64,000 nucleotides of DNA from Bradyrhizobium sp. (GCF_030646015.1 NZ_JAUSLT010000072.1:1-64000); one strand, 5' to 3'. Positions 1 through 9,479 are shown, numbered from the stretch's first letter. The notes: generated by a model from the letters alone, not told the origin. Made by a program: numbers and translations.

Positions 1-1
1 C

Positions 2-136
2 AAGGTGCAGGTGTCGATCAAGGCACTGGAAGTCGCCGAAGAGAAGGAAGCCATCGCGCAGTACGGCTCCTCCGATTCGGGGGCGACGCTGGGCGACATT
101 CTCGGCACCGCGCTGAAGCAGCGCACCGACAAGTAA
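2..136 (+). CDS. rpsA: 30S ribosomal protein S1, C-terminal end (partial)
   Basis: Only the last 44 codons are inside the window; the reading frame is open from the left edge to the TAA at 134-136. The tail contains SIKALEVAEEKEAIAQYGS and ends LGDILGTALKQRTDK, which is the conserved C-terminus of alphaproteobacterial ribosomal protein S1 after its last S1 repeat. S1 binds mRNA on the 30S subunit and helps initiation. The next genes (sppA, ihfB) are its usual neighbours in this group. The call rests on a short tail but the match is distinctive. Confidence 0.88.
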   Translation, partial: KVQVSIKALEVAEEKEAIAQYGSSDSGATLGDILGTALKQRTDK

Positions 137-163
137 GCCTCGGGCCTGCTCGTTTCATCCATC

Positions 164-192
164 GGGCCCCGGTTTCGGCCGGGGCCCTTTTT
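164..192 (+). terminator. rpsA Rho-independent terminator
   Basis: A 9-bp GC-only stem (GGGCCCCGG at 164-172 pairing with CCGGGGCCC at 179-187, loop TTTCGG) is followed directly by five T residues. It lies 28 bp after the rpsA stop and ends that transcript before sppA. Confidence 0.9.
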
Positions 193-371
193 GTTTCGGT
201 GAACCAATCATTCCTCGCGTTCGTCAAGCCCGGGCATGACGGTAGCCGGCCGTCACGGGCCTTGTTTTCTTCATATTGCATCGCAATTGATGTAATTGAG
301 GCACGACATATTAGGGCTGTGCGGAGAATACCGTGCGGCCCCTCAACGACCGCTCGCTGGGAGAATTCTCG

Positions 372-1352
372 ATGTCGCTTGATTCAGACGTGATCGTCGA
401 TCGCCGCCGGATCCGCCGCAAGCTGACGTTCTGGCGCGTGGTCTCGGCCCTGGTCGTGATCGCGGCCATCGTCACCGTTGCCGTGGTGGCGACGCCGGCC
501 GGACGCGGCGCGTTCACGACGTCGGGCTCGATCGCGCGGGTCCATATCGACGGCCTGATCCGCAGCGACAATGACCGCGTCGAGGCGCTGGAGCGGCTGG
601 AAAAATCCCGCGCCGCGGCCGTCGTCGTGCATATCAATTCGCCCGGCGGCACCACGGCCGGCTCCGAGCAGCTCTACGACGCGCTGGTGCGCCTGAAGGC
701 GAAGAAGCCGGTGGTGGTCGTGGTCGAGGGACTGGCGGCATCCGGCGGCTACATCGCCGCGATTGCGGCCGATCATATCGTGGCGCAGCAAAGCTCGCTG
801 GTAGGCTCGATCGGTGTCCTGTTCCAGTATCCGAATTTCAGCGAATTGATGAAGACCGTCGGCATCAAGGTCGAGGAGGTGAAGTCTTCGCCGTTGAAGG
901 CCGCGCCCAACGGATTTGAGCCGACCAGTCCGGAAGCGCGCGCCGCACTGGATTCGCTGGTCAAGGATTCCTATGCCTGGTTTCGCGGCCTCGTGAAGCA
1001 ACGGCGCGGCATGGACGATGCCTTGCTCGAGAAAGTCGCGGACGGGCGGATCTTCACCGGCCGCCAGTCGGTCGAACTCAAGCTGGTCGACGCGCTCGGC
1101 GACGAGAAGACCGCCATTGCCTGGCTGGTCGCCCAGAAAAACGTCAAGCCCGATTTGCCGGTGCGAGATTTCAAGCTGACGCCGCGGCTCGGCGACCTGA
1201 CTTTTCTGCGAACGGCGGCTTCCATTACGCTGGACGCGCTCGGGTTGAGCGCGGTCGCGCGCCAGGTCGAGCACGCCGGCCTGGTCCGGGCCGTCGACCG
1301 CCTCAGTCTCGATGGAATGCTCGCATTGTGGCAGCCCGCGGGGGCCAATTGA
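372..1352 (+). CDS. sppA: signal peptide peptidase SppA, short form (S49 family)
   Basis: A 326-aa inner-membrane serine peptidase of family S49 that degrades signal peptides left after secretion. One transmembrane segment lies at about residues 19-41 (TFWRVVSALVVIAAIVTV). The Ser/Lys dyad is visible: Ser124 in ASGGYIAA and Lys176 in SSPLKAAPN. The 52-residue spacing is the same as in the Bacillus half-length SppA. I chose ATG 372 because GGGAG lies about 9 bp upstream; a GTG at 333 in the same frame would add 13 residues that do not look conserved. The position between rpsA and ihfB is conserved in Rhizobiales. Confidence 0.92.
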   Translation: MSLDSDVIVDRRRIRRKLTFWRVVSALVVIAAIVTVAVVATPAGRGAFTTSGSIARVHIDGLIRSDNDRVEALERLEKSRAAAVVVHINSPGGTTAGSEQLYDALVRLKAKKPVVVVVEGLAASGGYIAAIAADHIVAQQSSLVGSIGVLFQYPNFSELMKTVGIKVEEVKSSPLKAAPNGFEPTSPEARAALDSLVKDSYAWFRGLVKQRRGMDDALLEKVADGRIFTGRQSVELKLVDALGDEKTAIAWLVAQKNVKPDLPVRDFKLTPRLGDLTFLRTAASITLDALGLSAVARQVEHAGLVRAVDRLSLDGMLALWQPAGAN

Positions 1353-1524
1353 TCCGCTTATGTCCGGTGTCCGTGCCGTTCTCCCGCACTGCGGGTGTCG
1401 GCGCAATCCTGAATCCGGCCGCTTGTCACGCCTTTTCGCGCTGCCCAAAATCGATTTAGCGTCTTGACAGTTCAAGCTATTTTCACGGAAATGCATTTCC
1501 GCATCTTCCCGGGTCCCAATCTCG

Positions 1525-1830
1525 ATGATCAAATCCGAACTTGTTCAGCGTATCGCCGAGCACAACCCGCACCTCTATCAGCGGGATGTCGAGAATATCG
1601 TGAACGCGATCCTCGACGAGATCGTGGCAGCCCTGGCGCGCGGCGACCGGGTCGAGCTGCGCGGTTTCGGCGCGTTCTCGGTGAAGCATCGTCCCGCCCG
1701 GGCCGGCCGCAATCCGCGCACCGGCGCGCATGTGCCGGTCGACCAGAAGAGCGTTCCGTTTTTCAAGACGGGCAAGGAAATGCGCGAGCGGCTGAACCGC
1801 GACGGCGGAGTTCCCGACACCGGCGCGTAG
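1525..1830 (+). CDS. ihfB: integration host factor subunit beta
   Basis: A 101-aa DNA-bending protein of the HU/IHF family and the beta partner of IhfA. It begins [20 protein letters not shown] and has the family signature around [21 protein letters not shown] (minor-groove beta-arm with the intercalating Pro), then [15 protein letters not shown]. The length is slightly above the usual 94-100 aa because of a short [10 protein letters not shown] tail. A TTGACA at 1464-1469 upstream could be a -35 box, but I do not see a convincing -10 at the right distance. Confidence 0.95.
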   Translation: MIKSELVQRIAEHNPHLYQRDVENIVNAILDEIVAALARGDRVELRGFGAFSVKHRPARAGRNPRTGAHVPVDQKSVPFFKTGKEMRERLNRDGGVPDTGA

Positions 1831-1930
1831 GCGTTTTACGCGTATCGGCGGTCAGCCCGCTGCCCCTGGCGTTCCCGTGGCGGGAGACACGAGCCGGCCC
1901 AAGCCGGCCTTCGCAACGCGAGAGATGATC

Positions 1931-2323
1931 ATGCGAAAATTCTTCTCGGCCCTGTTGCTGATTCCGTTGGGCCTGTTCTTCGTGATCTTTGCGGTCGCCA
2001 ACCGCCATCTGGTGACGGTATCGTTCGATCCGTTCAATTCCAGCTATCCGACGGTCGCGGTGACGCTGCCGCTGTTCGTGCTCATCATCGTGGTGGCGAT
2101 CCTTGGCGTGATGGTCGGCGGCACGGCGACCTGGTTCCGGCAGAGCCACTGGCGGCGCTCCGCGCGCCGGCACGAGGCCGACGCCCGGGCGGCGCGGTCG
2201 GAACTGGCCGATCTGCGCGCCAATACAGCGGCCCTGCGAGGCGATCCGCAGCGCCTTCCCGCGCTGATGCAGGGCGGCGGCTATCGGTCCGGCGGGCGAG
2301 ACAAGCAGGACGCGACGTTGTAG
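1931..2323 (+). CDS. LapA/DUF1049 domain inner-membrane protein
   Basis: A 130-aa protein with two transmembrane segments: about residues 4-23 (FFSALLLIPLGLFFVIFAVA) and about 41-63 (the PLFVLIIVVAILGVMVGG segment). A cytoplasmic charged tail follows with a coiled-coil look (RRSARRHEADARAARSELADL). This is the LapA (lipopolysaccharide assembly protein A, DUF1049) architecture. In E. coli LapA works with LapB on LpxC turnover; whether it does so here is inference. ATG 1931 is preferred over ATG 1925 because GAGAG is 7 bp upstream. A low-complexity Gly-rich end (QGGGYRSGGRDK) follows. The neighbours ihfB and trpF match other Rhizobiales. Confidence 0.82.
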   Translation: MRKFFSALLLIPLGLFFVIFAVANRHLVTVSFDPFNSSYPTVAVTLPLFVLIIVVAILGVMVGGTATWFRQSHWRRSARRHEADARAARSELADLRANTAALRGDPQRLPALMQGGGYRSGGRDKQDATL

Positions 2324-2403
2324 AACCCGCCCCGTCCGCTTCCTTGCCCTGGCCTGTTGCTGCCGCCCGTATCCGTGCTTTGAAACCAGTTTGCTTTGAA
2401 ACC

Positions 2404-3225
2404 ATGTCCCTGATCGTCAAAATCTGCGGCCTGTCCACGCGCGAGACGCTCGACGTCGCGCTGCAGGTCGGCGCGGACATGGTCGGATTCGTGTTCTTTC
2501 CGCCCTCGCCCCGGCACATCAGCTTCGAGACGGCACGCGACCTCGGCAAACAGGCCAAGGGCCGCGCCGTCAAGGTGGCGCTCACGGTCGATGCCGACGA
2601 CGCCACGCTCGCCAATATCGTCGAGGCGCTGCAGCCGGATATTTTGCAGGTGCACGGCAAGGAGACCGTGGCGCGGCTGCGCGACATCAAGCAGGCCCTG
2701 GGATTGCCGGTCATGAAGGCGATGGCGGTTGCGACCGCAGCCGATCTTGCGCCGCTGCCGGGCTATGCCGCGGTCGCCGATCGCATCCTGTTCGATGCCC
2801 GCGCGCCGAAGGACGCCACGCGTCCGGGCGGCCTCGGCGCAGTGTTCGACTGGCATCTGCTGGAACATCTCGACCTCAAACTGCCGTTCATGGTCTCGGG
2901 CGGGCTGCATGCCGGCAATGTCGCGGAAGCCGTGCGCGTCACCCGCGCCGGCGGCGTCGATGTCTCCTCCGGCGTCGAGCGCACGCCCGGCATCAAGGAC
3001 CCCGAGATGATCCGCAATTTCATTCGCGCCGCGCGCGCCACCGACCTTACTTCACCTCTCCCCGTTTACGGGGAGAGGTCGGATCGCTCTTGCGATCCGG
3101 GTGAGGGGGACTCACCGCGTTCACATCTGTCACCGAATTTGCCGAAAGAGCCCCTCACCCCAACCCTCTCCCCGCAAGGGCGGGGCGAGGGAGCAGAGGC
3201 AGCGCGACGCGCTAACAAGAGTTGA
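2404..3225 (+). CDS. trpF: phosphoribosylanthranilate isomerase, with repeat-derived C-terminal extension
   Basis: TrpF converts N-(5-phosphoribosyl)anthranilate to CdRP in tryptophan synthesis. The (beta/alpha)8 barrel has the catalytic Cys near the start (IVKICGL), the conserved [17 protein letters not shown] loop and the phosphate-binding [10 protein letters not shown] and VDVSSGVE loops. The normal domain ends near [10 protein letters not shown] (about residue 213, nt 3045). After that the frame runs on for about 60 more codons through palindromic repeats (3054-3194) and gives a Pro/Ser/Arg-rich tail unlike any TrpF. The tail is visible in the sequence; that it is dispensable is inference. 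The start ATG 2404 gives the usual [10 protein letters not shown]-terminus. Confidence 0.92.
   Translation: MSLIVKICGLSTRETLDVALQVGADMVGFVFFPPSPRHISFETARDLGKQAKGRAVKVALTVDADDATLANIVEALQPDILQVHGKETVARLRDIKQALGLPVMKAMAVATAADLAPLPGYAAVADRILFDARAPKDATRPGGLGAVFDWHLLEHLDLKLPFMVSGGLHAGNVAEAVRVTRAGGVDVSSGVERTPGIKDPEMIRNFIRAARATDLTSPLPVYGERSDRSCDPGEGDSPRSHLSPNLPKEPLTPTLSPQGRGEGAEAARRANKS
3054..3194 (+). repeat. inverted pair of REP-like palindromic elements inside the trpF 3' end
   Basis: The first element (3054-3108) has two hairpins, CCTCTCCCC-GTTTAC-GGGGAGAGG and CGGATCGC-TCTT-GCGATCCG, then GGGTGAGGGG. The second (3151-3194) starts CCCCTCACCC and holds CCTCTCCCC-GCAAGGG-CGGGGCGAGG, so it is in inverted orientation. 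Only 42 bp lie between them. This is the same superfamily as the repeats around the DUF559 gene at 4472-4924. Confidence 0.85.
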
Positions 3226-3232
3226 TGGTCCG

Positions 3233-4450
<1,218 letters not shown>

Positions 4451-4471
4451 GCGAGCGTCGCCGCTCTCTTC

Positions 4472-4520
4472 ACCTCTCCCCGTTGGGGAGAGGTCGGCTG
4501 CGCAGCAGCCGGGTGAGGGG
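4472..4520 (+). repeat. left 49-bp inverted repeat of the DUF559 cassette
   Basis: It contains two palindromes in tandem, CCTCTCCCC-GTT-GGGGAGAGG and CGGCTGC-GCA-GCAGCCG, then GGGTGAGGGG. It is the exact reverse complement of 4876-4924. Confidence 0.95.
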
Positions 4521-4529
4521 CCTTTCCGG

Positions 4530-4874
4530 TCACTCCGACCGAAGCGTGCTTTCGATCATTTCCAGCACACCCTCAAGATTGTCGTACACGTCGGTATTGG
4601 ATACGCGGAGCACGAGAAATCCGCATGCTTCCAATACTTCGGACCGGGCTTTGTCTCGCGCCAGTTCCGCCGGCTCGCTGTGCGTAACACCGTCGACTTC
4701 GACGATCAGTTTTCCATCGAGCGTCACGAAGTCGACGATGTACCGATCGATCGAATGCTGGCGGCGAAATTTCCACCGCGCCAGCCGCCGGTTGCGCAGC
4801 GCTTGCCAAAGCTTCGCCTCGGCACTGGTTTGCGACGAGCGAAGCTTTCGGGCTCTCGCCTTGAACTTGTCCAT
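4530..4874 (-). CDS. DUF559 domain protein, PD-(D/E)XK-like nuclease
   Basis: A 114-aa protein starting MDKFKARARKLRSSQTSAEA that covers the DUF559 domain, a family related to the Vsr/restriction-endonuclease-like fold. The likely active-site set is visible: D48 (RYIVDF), E59 and D61 (LIVEVDG), followed by H65. The pattern TSAEAKLWQALRNRRL near the start is typical of the family. No biochemical role is established, to my knowledge. It lies antisense inside the trp operon, enclosed by perfect inverted repeats. The right repeat's GGTGAGGGG ends just upstream of the ATG and may serve as its ribosome binding site. Assignment to DUF559 is firm; nuclease activity is inference. Confidence 0.88.
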   Translation of the reverse strand: MDKFKARARKLRSSQTSAEAKLWQALRNRRLARWKFRRQHSIDRYIVDFVTLDGKLIVEVDGVTHSEPAELARDKARSEVLEACGFLVLRVSNTDVYDNLEGVLEMIESTLRSE

Positions 4875-4875
4875 C

Positions 4876-4924
4876 CCCCTCACCCGGCTGCTGCGCAGCC
4901 GACCTCTCCCCAACGGGGAGAGGT
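4876..4924 (-). repeat. right 49-bp inverted repeat of the DUF559 cassette
   Basis: Exact reverse complement of 4472-4520. It ends 22 bp before the trpA start codon and abuts the DUF559 start codon on its other side. Confidence 0.95.
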
Positions 4925-4946
4925 ATAGCACAGCGAACGCCGCCAC

Positions 4947-5783
4947 ATGACCACCCGTATCGACGCCCGCTTCGCCGAGTTGAAAAAACAGGGCCGCTCG
5001 GCCTTTGTCACCTTCCTGATGGCCGGCGATCCCGATCCCGCGACTTCGCTCGCGATCATCAAGGCGCTGCCGCAGGCCGGCGCCGACATCATCGAGATCG
5101 GCATGCCCTTTACCGATCCGATGGCGGATGGTCCGTCGATTCAGGCGGCCGGACTGCGCGCGCTGAAGGCCGGCATGACCCTGAAGAAAACGCTGGCGAT
5201 GGTCGGCGAATTCCGCAAGGGCGACACCGCCACCCCGATCGTGCTGATGGGCTACTACAATCCGATCTACATCTACGGCGTCGACAAGTTTCTCGTCGAT
5301 GCGAAAGCCGCCGGGGTCGACGGCCTGATCATCGTCGACCTGCCGCCGGAGGAAGACGCCGAATTGTGCCTGCCGGCGATGAAGGCGGGACTGAATTTCA
5401 TCCGGCTGGCGACGCCCACCACGGACGACAAGCGGCTGCCCGCGGTGCTCGCCAATACCTCGGGCTTTGTCTACTACGTCTCGATCACCGGCATCACCGG
5501 CAGCGCCAGCGCCGATACCGCCGTGGTCGGCGAAGCCGTCGCCCGCATCAAGCGGCATACCAAATTGCCGGTCTGCGTCGGCTTCGGCATCCGGACCCCG
5601 GAGGCCGCCCGCGGCATCGCGGAAAATGCCGATGGTGCCGTGGTCGGAACCGCGCTGGTCGATGCCCTGGCCGCCAGCCTCGATGCCGAGGGCCACGGGA
5701 CGGCGAAAACCGTCACCGCAGTTGCTGACCTCGTCGCCGCCCTGGCCCAGGGGGTTCGGGGTGCCCAACAGGCCGCCGAATAA
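4947..5783 (+). CDS. trpA: tryptophan synthase alpha chain
   Basis: A 278-aa TIM barrel that splits indole-3-glycerol phosphate into indole and glyceraldehyde-3-phosphate, channelling indole to TrpB. The catalytic Glu is in [12 protein letters not shown] and the catalytic Asp in [12 protein letters not shown]. Later conserved pieces are [13 protein letters not shown], the loop [13 protein letters not shown] and [11 protein letters not shown]. The length is within the family range. The leader between the cassette repeat and the ATG is only 22 bp, without a strong Shine-Dalgarno sequence, so its expression may depend on the sequence brought by the repeat. Confidence 0.97.
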   Translation: MTTRIDARFAELKKQGRSAFVTFLMAGDPDPATSLAIIKALPQAGADIIEIGMPFTDPMADGPSIQAAGLRALKAGMTLKKTLAMVGEFRKGDTATPIVLMGYYNPIYIYGVDKFLVDAKAAGVDGLIIVDLPPEEDAELCLPAMKAGLNFIRLATPTTDDKRLPAVLANTSGFVYYVSITGITGSASADTAVVGEAVARIKRHTKLPVCVGFGIRTPEAARGIAENADGAVVGTALVDALAASLDAEGHGTAKTVTAVADLVAALAQGVRGAQQAAE

Positions 5784-5889
5784 GCCACAATTGCGGGCGA
5801 CATAGGCATTTGCGGCGGCTTGCCGGCGAGCGCCCGGGCCGCCATATATTCCCAAGTAATGCGTATTTGACCGCATTTCGGAGCGAAGC

Positions 5890-6831
5890 ATGAATTGGCT
5901 CACCAACGTCGTCCGACCGAAGATCCGCAACATCCTGCGCCGCGAGACGCCGGAGAATTTGTGGATCAAGTGCCCGGATTCCGGGCAGCTGGTGTTCTAC
6001 AAGGACGTCGAGGCCAACCAGTTCGTGATTCCCGGATCGAACTACCACATGCGCATGGGCGCGGTGGCGCGGCTGAAATCGGTGTTCGACAACGAGACCT
6101 GGTTCGACGTCGCGCTGCCCGAGGTGACCGCCGATCCCCTGAAATTCCGCGACGAGCGTAAATATGCCGATCGCATCAAGGATGCCCGGGCCCGGACCGG
6201 CCTGAACGACGCCATCAAGGTCGGCTACGGCAAGCTTGAGGGCGCCGGCGTCGTGATCGCGGTGCAGGATTTCGATTTCATGGGTGGCTCGCTCGGCATG
6301 GCCGCCGGCGAAGCGATCGTGCGCGGGCTCGAGCTCGCGGTCGAAAAGAAATCGCCGTTCATCGTGTTCGCCGCTTCCGGCGGCGCCCGCATGCAGGAAG
6401 GCATCCTGTCGCTGATGCAGATGCCGCGCACCACCGTGGGCGTGCAGATGCTGCGCGAGACCAAACAGCCCTATATCGTGGTGCTGACCAACCCGACCAC
6501 CGGCGGCGTCACCGCCTCCTATGCCATGCTGGGCGACGTGCAGATCGCCGAGCCCGGCGCGCTGATCGGCTTTGCCGGCGCGCGCGTGATCGAGCAGACC
6601 ATCCGCGAGAAATTGCCGGAAGGGTTTCAGCGCGCGGAATATCTCAAAGACCACGGCATGGTCGACATGGTGGTGCATCGCCACGATTTGCGCCCGACGC
6701 TGGCGCGGCTGTGCCGGCTGCTGACGAAAGCGCCCGCGGTGGAAACCGCCGCGAAGCCCGCAACCCCCGTCATCGAGGCCGCCCATATCGTCTCACCCGC
6801 GGACGTGACGCCGGCAGCACCCCAGGCGTGA
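5890..6831 (+). CDS. accD: acetyl-CoA carboxylase carboxyltransferase subunit beta
   Basis: A 313-aa subunit that, with AccA, moves CO2 from carboxybiotin to acetyl-CoA. The crotonase-like core is clear ([46 protein letters not shown], the oxyanion-type Gly motifs). The N-terminal zinc ribbon is degenerate: where E. coli has CxxC...CxxC, this protein reads IKCPDSGQ and FVIPGSNYH, so three of the four Cys are absent. GGAG precedes ATG 5890 at good spacing. An Ala/Pro-rich tail of about 35 residues closes the protein. It overlaps folC by 4 bp. Confidence 0.96.
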   Translation: MNWLTNVVRPKIRNILRRETPENLWIKCPDSGQLVFYKDVEANQFVIPGSNYHMRMGAVARLKSVFDNETWFDVALPEVTADPLKFRDERKYADRIKDARARTGLNDAIKVGYGKLEGAGVVIAVQDFDFMGGSLGMAAGEAIVRGLELAVEKKSPFIVFAASGGARMQEGILSLMQMPRTTVGVQMLRETKQPYIVVLTNPTTGGVTASYAMLGDVQIAEPGALIGFAGARVIEQTIREKLPEGFQRAEYLKDHGMVDMVVHRHDLRPTLARLCRLLTKAPAVETAAKPATPVIEAAHIVSPADVTPAAPQA

Positions 6832-8171
6832 ATTCACCGGCTGCCAAACGAGATCAGCCGCTCGGCGAATTGATCGCGCGGCTGTCCGCGCTGCATCCCA
6901 ACCGCATCGATCTCGGCCTGGAGCGGATGCAGCTCTTGCTGAAGCGGCTCGGACATCCCGAACGCGAGCTGCCGCCGGTGATTCATGTCGCCGGCACCAA
7001 TGGCAAGGGTTCGACGATCGCCTATCTGCGCGCGATTCTGGAAGCAGCAACCCTGCGCGTTCACGTCTATACCTCGCCCTCATTGGTGCGGATCAACGAA
7101 TGCTATCGTTTGGGCGCAGCCGGCGGCGGCACGCTGGTCGGCGACGAAGAATTGCGTGCGGTGCTGGAACGTTGCGAGCAGGCCAATGCGGGCGCTCCCA
7201 TCACCCTTTTCGAAATTGAAACCGCGGCGGCGCTCTGCCTGTTCGCGCAGCACCCGGCCGATGTGGTGCTGCTGGAAGTCGGTCTCGGCGGGCGGCTCGA
7301 CGCCACCAACGTGATCGAGTCGCCGCTCGCCACCGTGATCGCGCCGGTCAGCATGGACCACACCGAGTTTCTCGGCGACACGCTGACGACGATCGCCGGG
7401 GAAAAGGCCGCCATCATCAAGCGCCACGTGCCGGTGATTTGCGCGGAGCAATCGCCCGACGCCGCCACCATCATCGAGACGCAGGCCAAGCGCATGCACG
7501 CGCCGCTGTATAGCGCCGGGCAGGAGTGGCACGTCAGTGTCGAGCGCGGACGGCTGGTCTATCAGGACGAACGCGGGTTGATGGATCTGGCGGCGCCAAA
7601 ATTGTTCGGCCGGCATCAGTTCGACAATGCCGGGCTCGCCATCGCCACGCTGCGCGCGCTGGATACATTGAACGTCGACAGCGCGGCGTTCGAGGCTGGC
7701 ATTGTCAGCGCCGAATGGCCGGCGCGGATGCAGCGGCTGGCGTCGGGCGCGCTGGTGGACCAGGCGCCGCCGGGCTGCGAGGTCTGGCTCGACGGCGGCC
7801 ACAATGCCGAGGGCGGGCGCGTCGTCGCCGCCGCGCTCGGCGATCTCGAGGAGCGGGTATCGCGTCCGCTGGTGGTGATAACAGGCATGATGGCCAACAA
7901 GGATGCCAAAGCGTTTCTCGCCAATTTCGCCGGCCTCACCCGCCACATCATCGCGGTGCCGATCGAAGGTCGCGACACCGCCATGTCGCCGGATCGGCTG
8001 GCGGATGCCGCCCGCGCGCTCGGCATGCGCGTGGAAACCCTTGGCAGCGTCGAAGCCGCCTTGCGTTCGCTGGCGCGGCTCGCCTATGAGGTGCCGCCGC
8101 GCATCCTGATCACGGGATCGCTGTATCTCGCGGGGCAGGTGCTGGCCGCCAACGGCACCCCGCCGGGCTAA
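6828..8171 (+). CDS. folC: bifunctional folylpolyglutamate/dihydrofolate synthase
   Basis: A 447-aa Mur-ligase-family enzyme that adds Glu to dihydropteroate and folates. The ATP-binding P-loop is [17 protein letters not shown] (about residue 50). [13 protein letters not shown] and [16 protein letters not shown] are typical FolC motifs, and [10 protein letters not shown] lies in the C-terminal domain. I chose the GTG at 6828, which forms a GTGA overlap with the accD stop and gives a normal length, over a longer upstream frame that would run inside accD. accD-folC coupling is common in alphaproteobacteria. Confidence 0.94.
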   Translation: MNSPAAKRDQPLGELIARLSALHPNRIDLGLERMQLLLKRLGHPERELPPVIHVAGTNGKGSTIAYLRAILEAATLRVHVYTSPSLVRINECYRLGAAGGGTLVGDEELRAVLERCEQANAGAPITLFEIETAAALCLFAQHPADVVLLEVGLGGRLDATNVIESPLATVIAPVSMDHTEFLGDTLTTIAGEKAAIIKRHVPVICAEQSPDAATIIETQAKRMHAPLYSAGQEWHVSVERGRLVYQDERGLMDLAAPKLFGRHQFDNAGLAIATLRALDTLNVDSAAFEAGIVSAEWPARMQRLASGALVDQAPPGCEVWLDGGHNAEGGRVVAAALGDLEERVSRPLVVITGMMANKDAKAFLANFAGLTRHIIAVPIEGRDTAMSPDRLADAARALGMRVETLGSVEAALRSLARLAYEVPPRILITGSLYLAGQVLAANGTPPG

Positions 8172-8177
8172 CATCCT

Positions 8178-8234
8178 CGTGTCCCGGACGCGGTGCAGCG
8201 CGACTTGGCGGTGCACCGCAGAGCCGGGACCCAC
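8178..8234 (+). repeat. palindromic intergenic repeat (GTCCCGG family)
   Basis: An imperfect inverted repeat running from GTGTCCCGGACGCGGTGCAGC to GGTGCACCGCAGAGCCGGGAC between folC and the phosphoesterase gene. Inner arms GCGGTGCA/TGCACCGC and outer arms GTCCCGG/CCGGGAC pair. The outer arms resemble the element at 36080-36241. Confidence 0.7.
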
Positions 8235-8247
8235 AACAGGAATCACC

Positions 8248-8988
8248 ATGCGCTTTGCCGCGATCGCCGATGTGCACGGAAACCATCTCGCCCTCGAAGC
8301 CGTCGTGGCCGACATCCGCGCCCAGGGCATCGACGCGATCGTTAATCTCGGCGATATGGCGAGCAGCCCGCTCGAAGCGGGAAAAACGATGGATGCGCTG
8401 ATGGCGCTCGACGCCGTCCATGTGCTGGGCAATCACGATCGCTGGCTGATCGACCGGCCGCCGGAGAAGCTGGGCTCGTGGGACCGGCCCGCTTACGCGC
8501 AACTCGACAAGCAACATCTCGATTGGCTGCGGACCATCCCGCCGACACAGATCTTTCGCGACCAGGTCTTTCTCTGCCACGGCACGCCCGGCAACGACGA
8601 TCTCTACTGGCTGGAGACGGTGACGCCGGACGGCTCGGTCACGTTGTCAACGCTGGAAGCCATCGAGAAGGAAGCGGAAGGAATTTCGCAGTCGCTGATT
8701 CTCTGCGCCCATACTCATATCGCGCGGGCGGTGCGGCTCGGTGACGGACGCATGGTGGTGAATCCCGGCAGCGTCGGCGTTCCCGGCTTTTCCTACAACG
8801 TGCCGTATCCGCATCTGATCGAGGCGGGCACGCCGGACGCGCGTTACGCAGTCCTCGAACTGACTGGCAGCGAGTGGCGAGTGACGTTCCGGCATGTGCC
8901 TTACGATCACGAAGCGATGGCGGCGCTGGCGCGGAAAAAGGGCTTTGCTGAATTCGCCTCCGCGCTGGCGACGGGATGGGTACGTTAG
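8248..8988 (+). CDS. metallophosphoesterase (YfcE/calcineurin-like family)
   Basis: A 246-aa protein with the two-metal phosphoesterase motifs: D-x-H-G-N at the start (IADVHGNHLALEA), GDMASSPL, GNHDRWL (GNHD), LCHGTPGND, and CAHTHIARAV with VNPGSVGVPG. Such proteins hydrolyse phosphodiester or phosphomonoester bonds; the substrate cannot be told from sequence. ATG 8248 was chosen because the fold begins there; the upstream frame would translate the repeat at 8178-8234. The gene is followed at once by a long inverted repeat. Confidence 0.85.
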   Translation: MRFAAIADVHGNHLALEAVVADIRAQGIDAIVNLGDMASSPLEAGKTMDALMALDAVHVLGNHDRWLIDRPPEKLGSWDRPAYAQLDKQHLDWLRTIPPTQIFRDQVFLCHGTPGNDDLYWLETVTPDGSVTLSTLEAIEKEAEGISQSLILCAHTHIARAVRLGDGRMVVNPGSVGVPGFSYNVPYPHLIEAGTPDARYAVLELTGSEWRVTFRHVPYDHEAMAALARKKGFAEFASALATGWVR

Positions 8989-9083
8989 TCCCGTAGCCCG
9001 GATGGAGCGAAGCGCAATCCGGCACAAATTGCACGCTTGCGCAGTCCCCCCGGATTACGCTTCGCTCCATCCGGGCTACGGGA
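8989..9083. repeat. long inverted repeat with 34-bp arms
   Basis: Arms 8989-9022 and 9050-9083 are reverse complements with one mismatch (core GTAGCCCGGATGGAGCGAAG) around a 27-bp loop. The element begins at the base after the phosphoesterase stop codon and could act as a bidirectional transcript end towards trxA. Confidence 0.92.
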
Positions 9084-9158
9084 GTTGCCAAAGCAAGCGC
9101 TAAAAGCAAACGGCCGGCGAAGCGCCGGCCGTCGGAACCAGTGATCGCGCGAGACGGA

Positions 9159-9479
9159 TCAGACCGCAGCGGTGATCCACTGCTGCAGCTTTGCCTTCGG
9201 CGCGGCGCCGACCTGGCGCGAGGCCATCTCGCCGCCCTTGAAGATCATCAGGGTCGGGATCGACATCACGCCGTATTTCGAGGCCGTCTTCGGGCTCTCG
9301 TCGACGTTCAGCTTCACGATCTTGACCTTGTCGCCCATCGCGCCGGAAATCTCGTCGAGCGCGGGTGCGATCATGCGGCAGGGGCCGCACCACTCGGCCC
9401 AGAAATCGACCACGACCGGCCCGGTCGCGTTGAGCACTTCGGCTTCGAAATCGGCGTCAGAAACCTTGCCAACGGCCAT
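9159..9479 (-). CDS. trxA: thioredoxin
   Basis: A 106-aa cytoplasmic thioredoxin with the redox motif WCGPC in VVDFWAEWCGPCRMIAP, the cis-Pro loop (VMSIPTLMIFKGGEM) and a normal end. The start MAVGKVSDADFE gives the family length. An in-frame extension to 9536 exists but adds 19 residues not found in thioredoxins. It reduces disulfides in ribonucleotide reductase and other proteins. It sits downstream of addA on the same strand, as in many Rhizobiales. Confidence 0.96.
   Translation of the reverse strand: MAVGKVSDADFEAEVLNATGPVVVDFWAEWCGPCRMIAPALDEISGAMGDKVKIVKLNVDESPKTASKYGVMSIPTLMIFKGGEMASRQVGAAPKAKLQQWITAAV

Larger units (their letters stand above)
4472..4924 (-). mobile_element. DUF559 cassette bounded by perfect 49-bp inverted repeats
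   Basis: A 453-bp unit made of one small gene (4530-4874, minus) and two 49-bp inverted repeats that match at all 49 positions. The left repeat begins 9 bp beyond the gene's stop codon and the right repeat ends one base before its start codon, so almost nothing but repeat and gene is present. It sits between trpB and trpA, which are normally adjacent. Mobility is inferred from this architecture; no target duplication could be identified. Confidence 0.6.

Noticed and set aside
1464..1492. A promoter for ihfB starting at TTGACA
   Set aside because: The -35 hexamer is perfect, but no acceptable -10 sits 16-18 bp away, so I do not list it as a feature.
7080..8432. A 450-codon open frame on the minus strand opposite folC
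   Set aside because: It crosses folC, the intergenic repeat and the phosphoesterase; it has no motif and unlikely composition.
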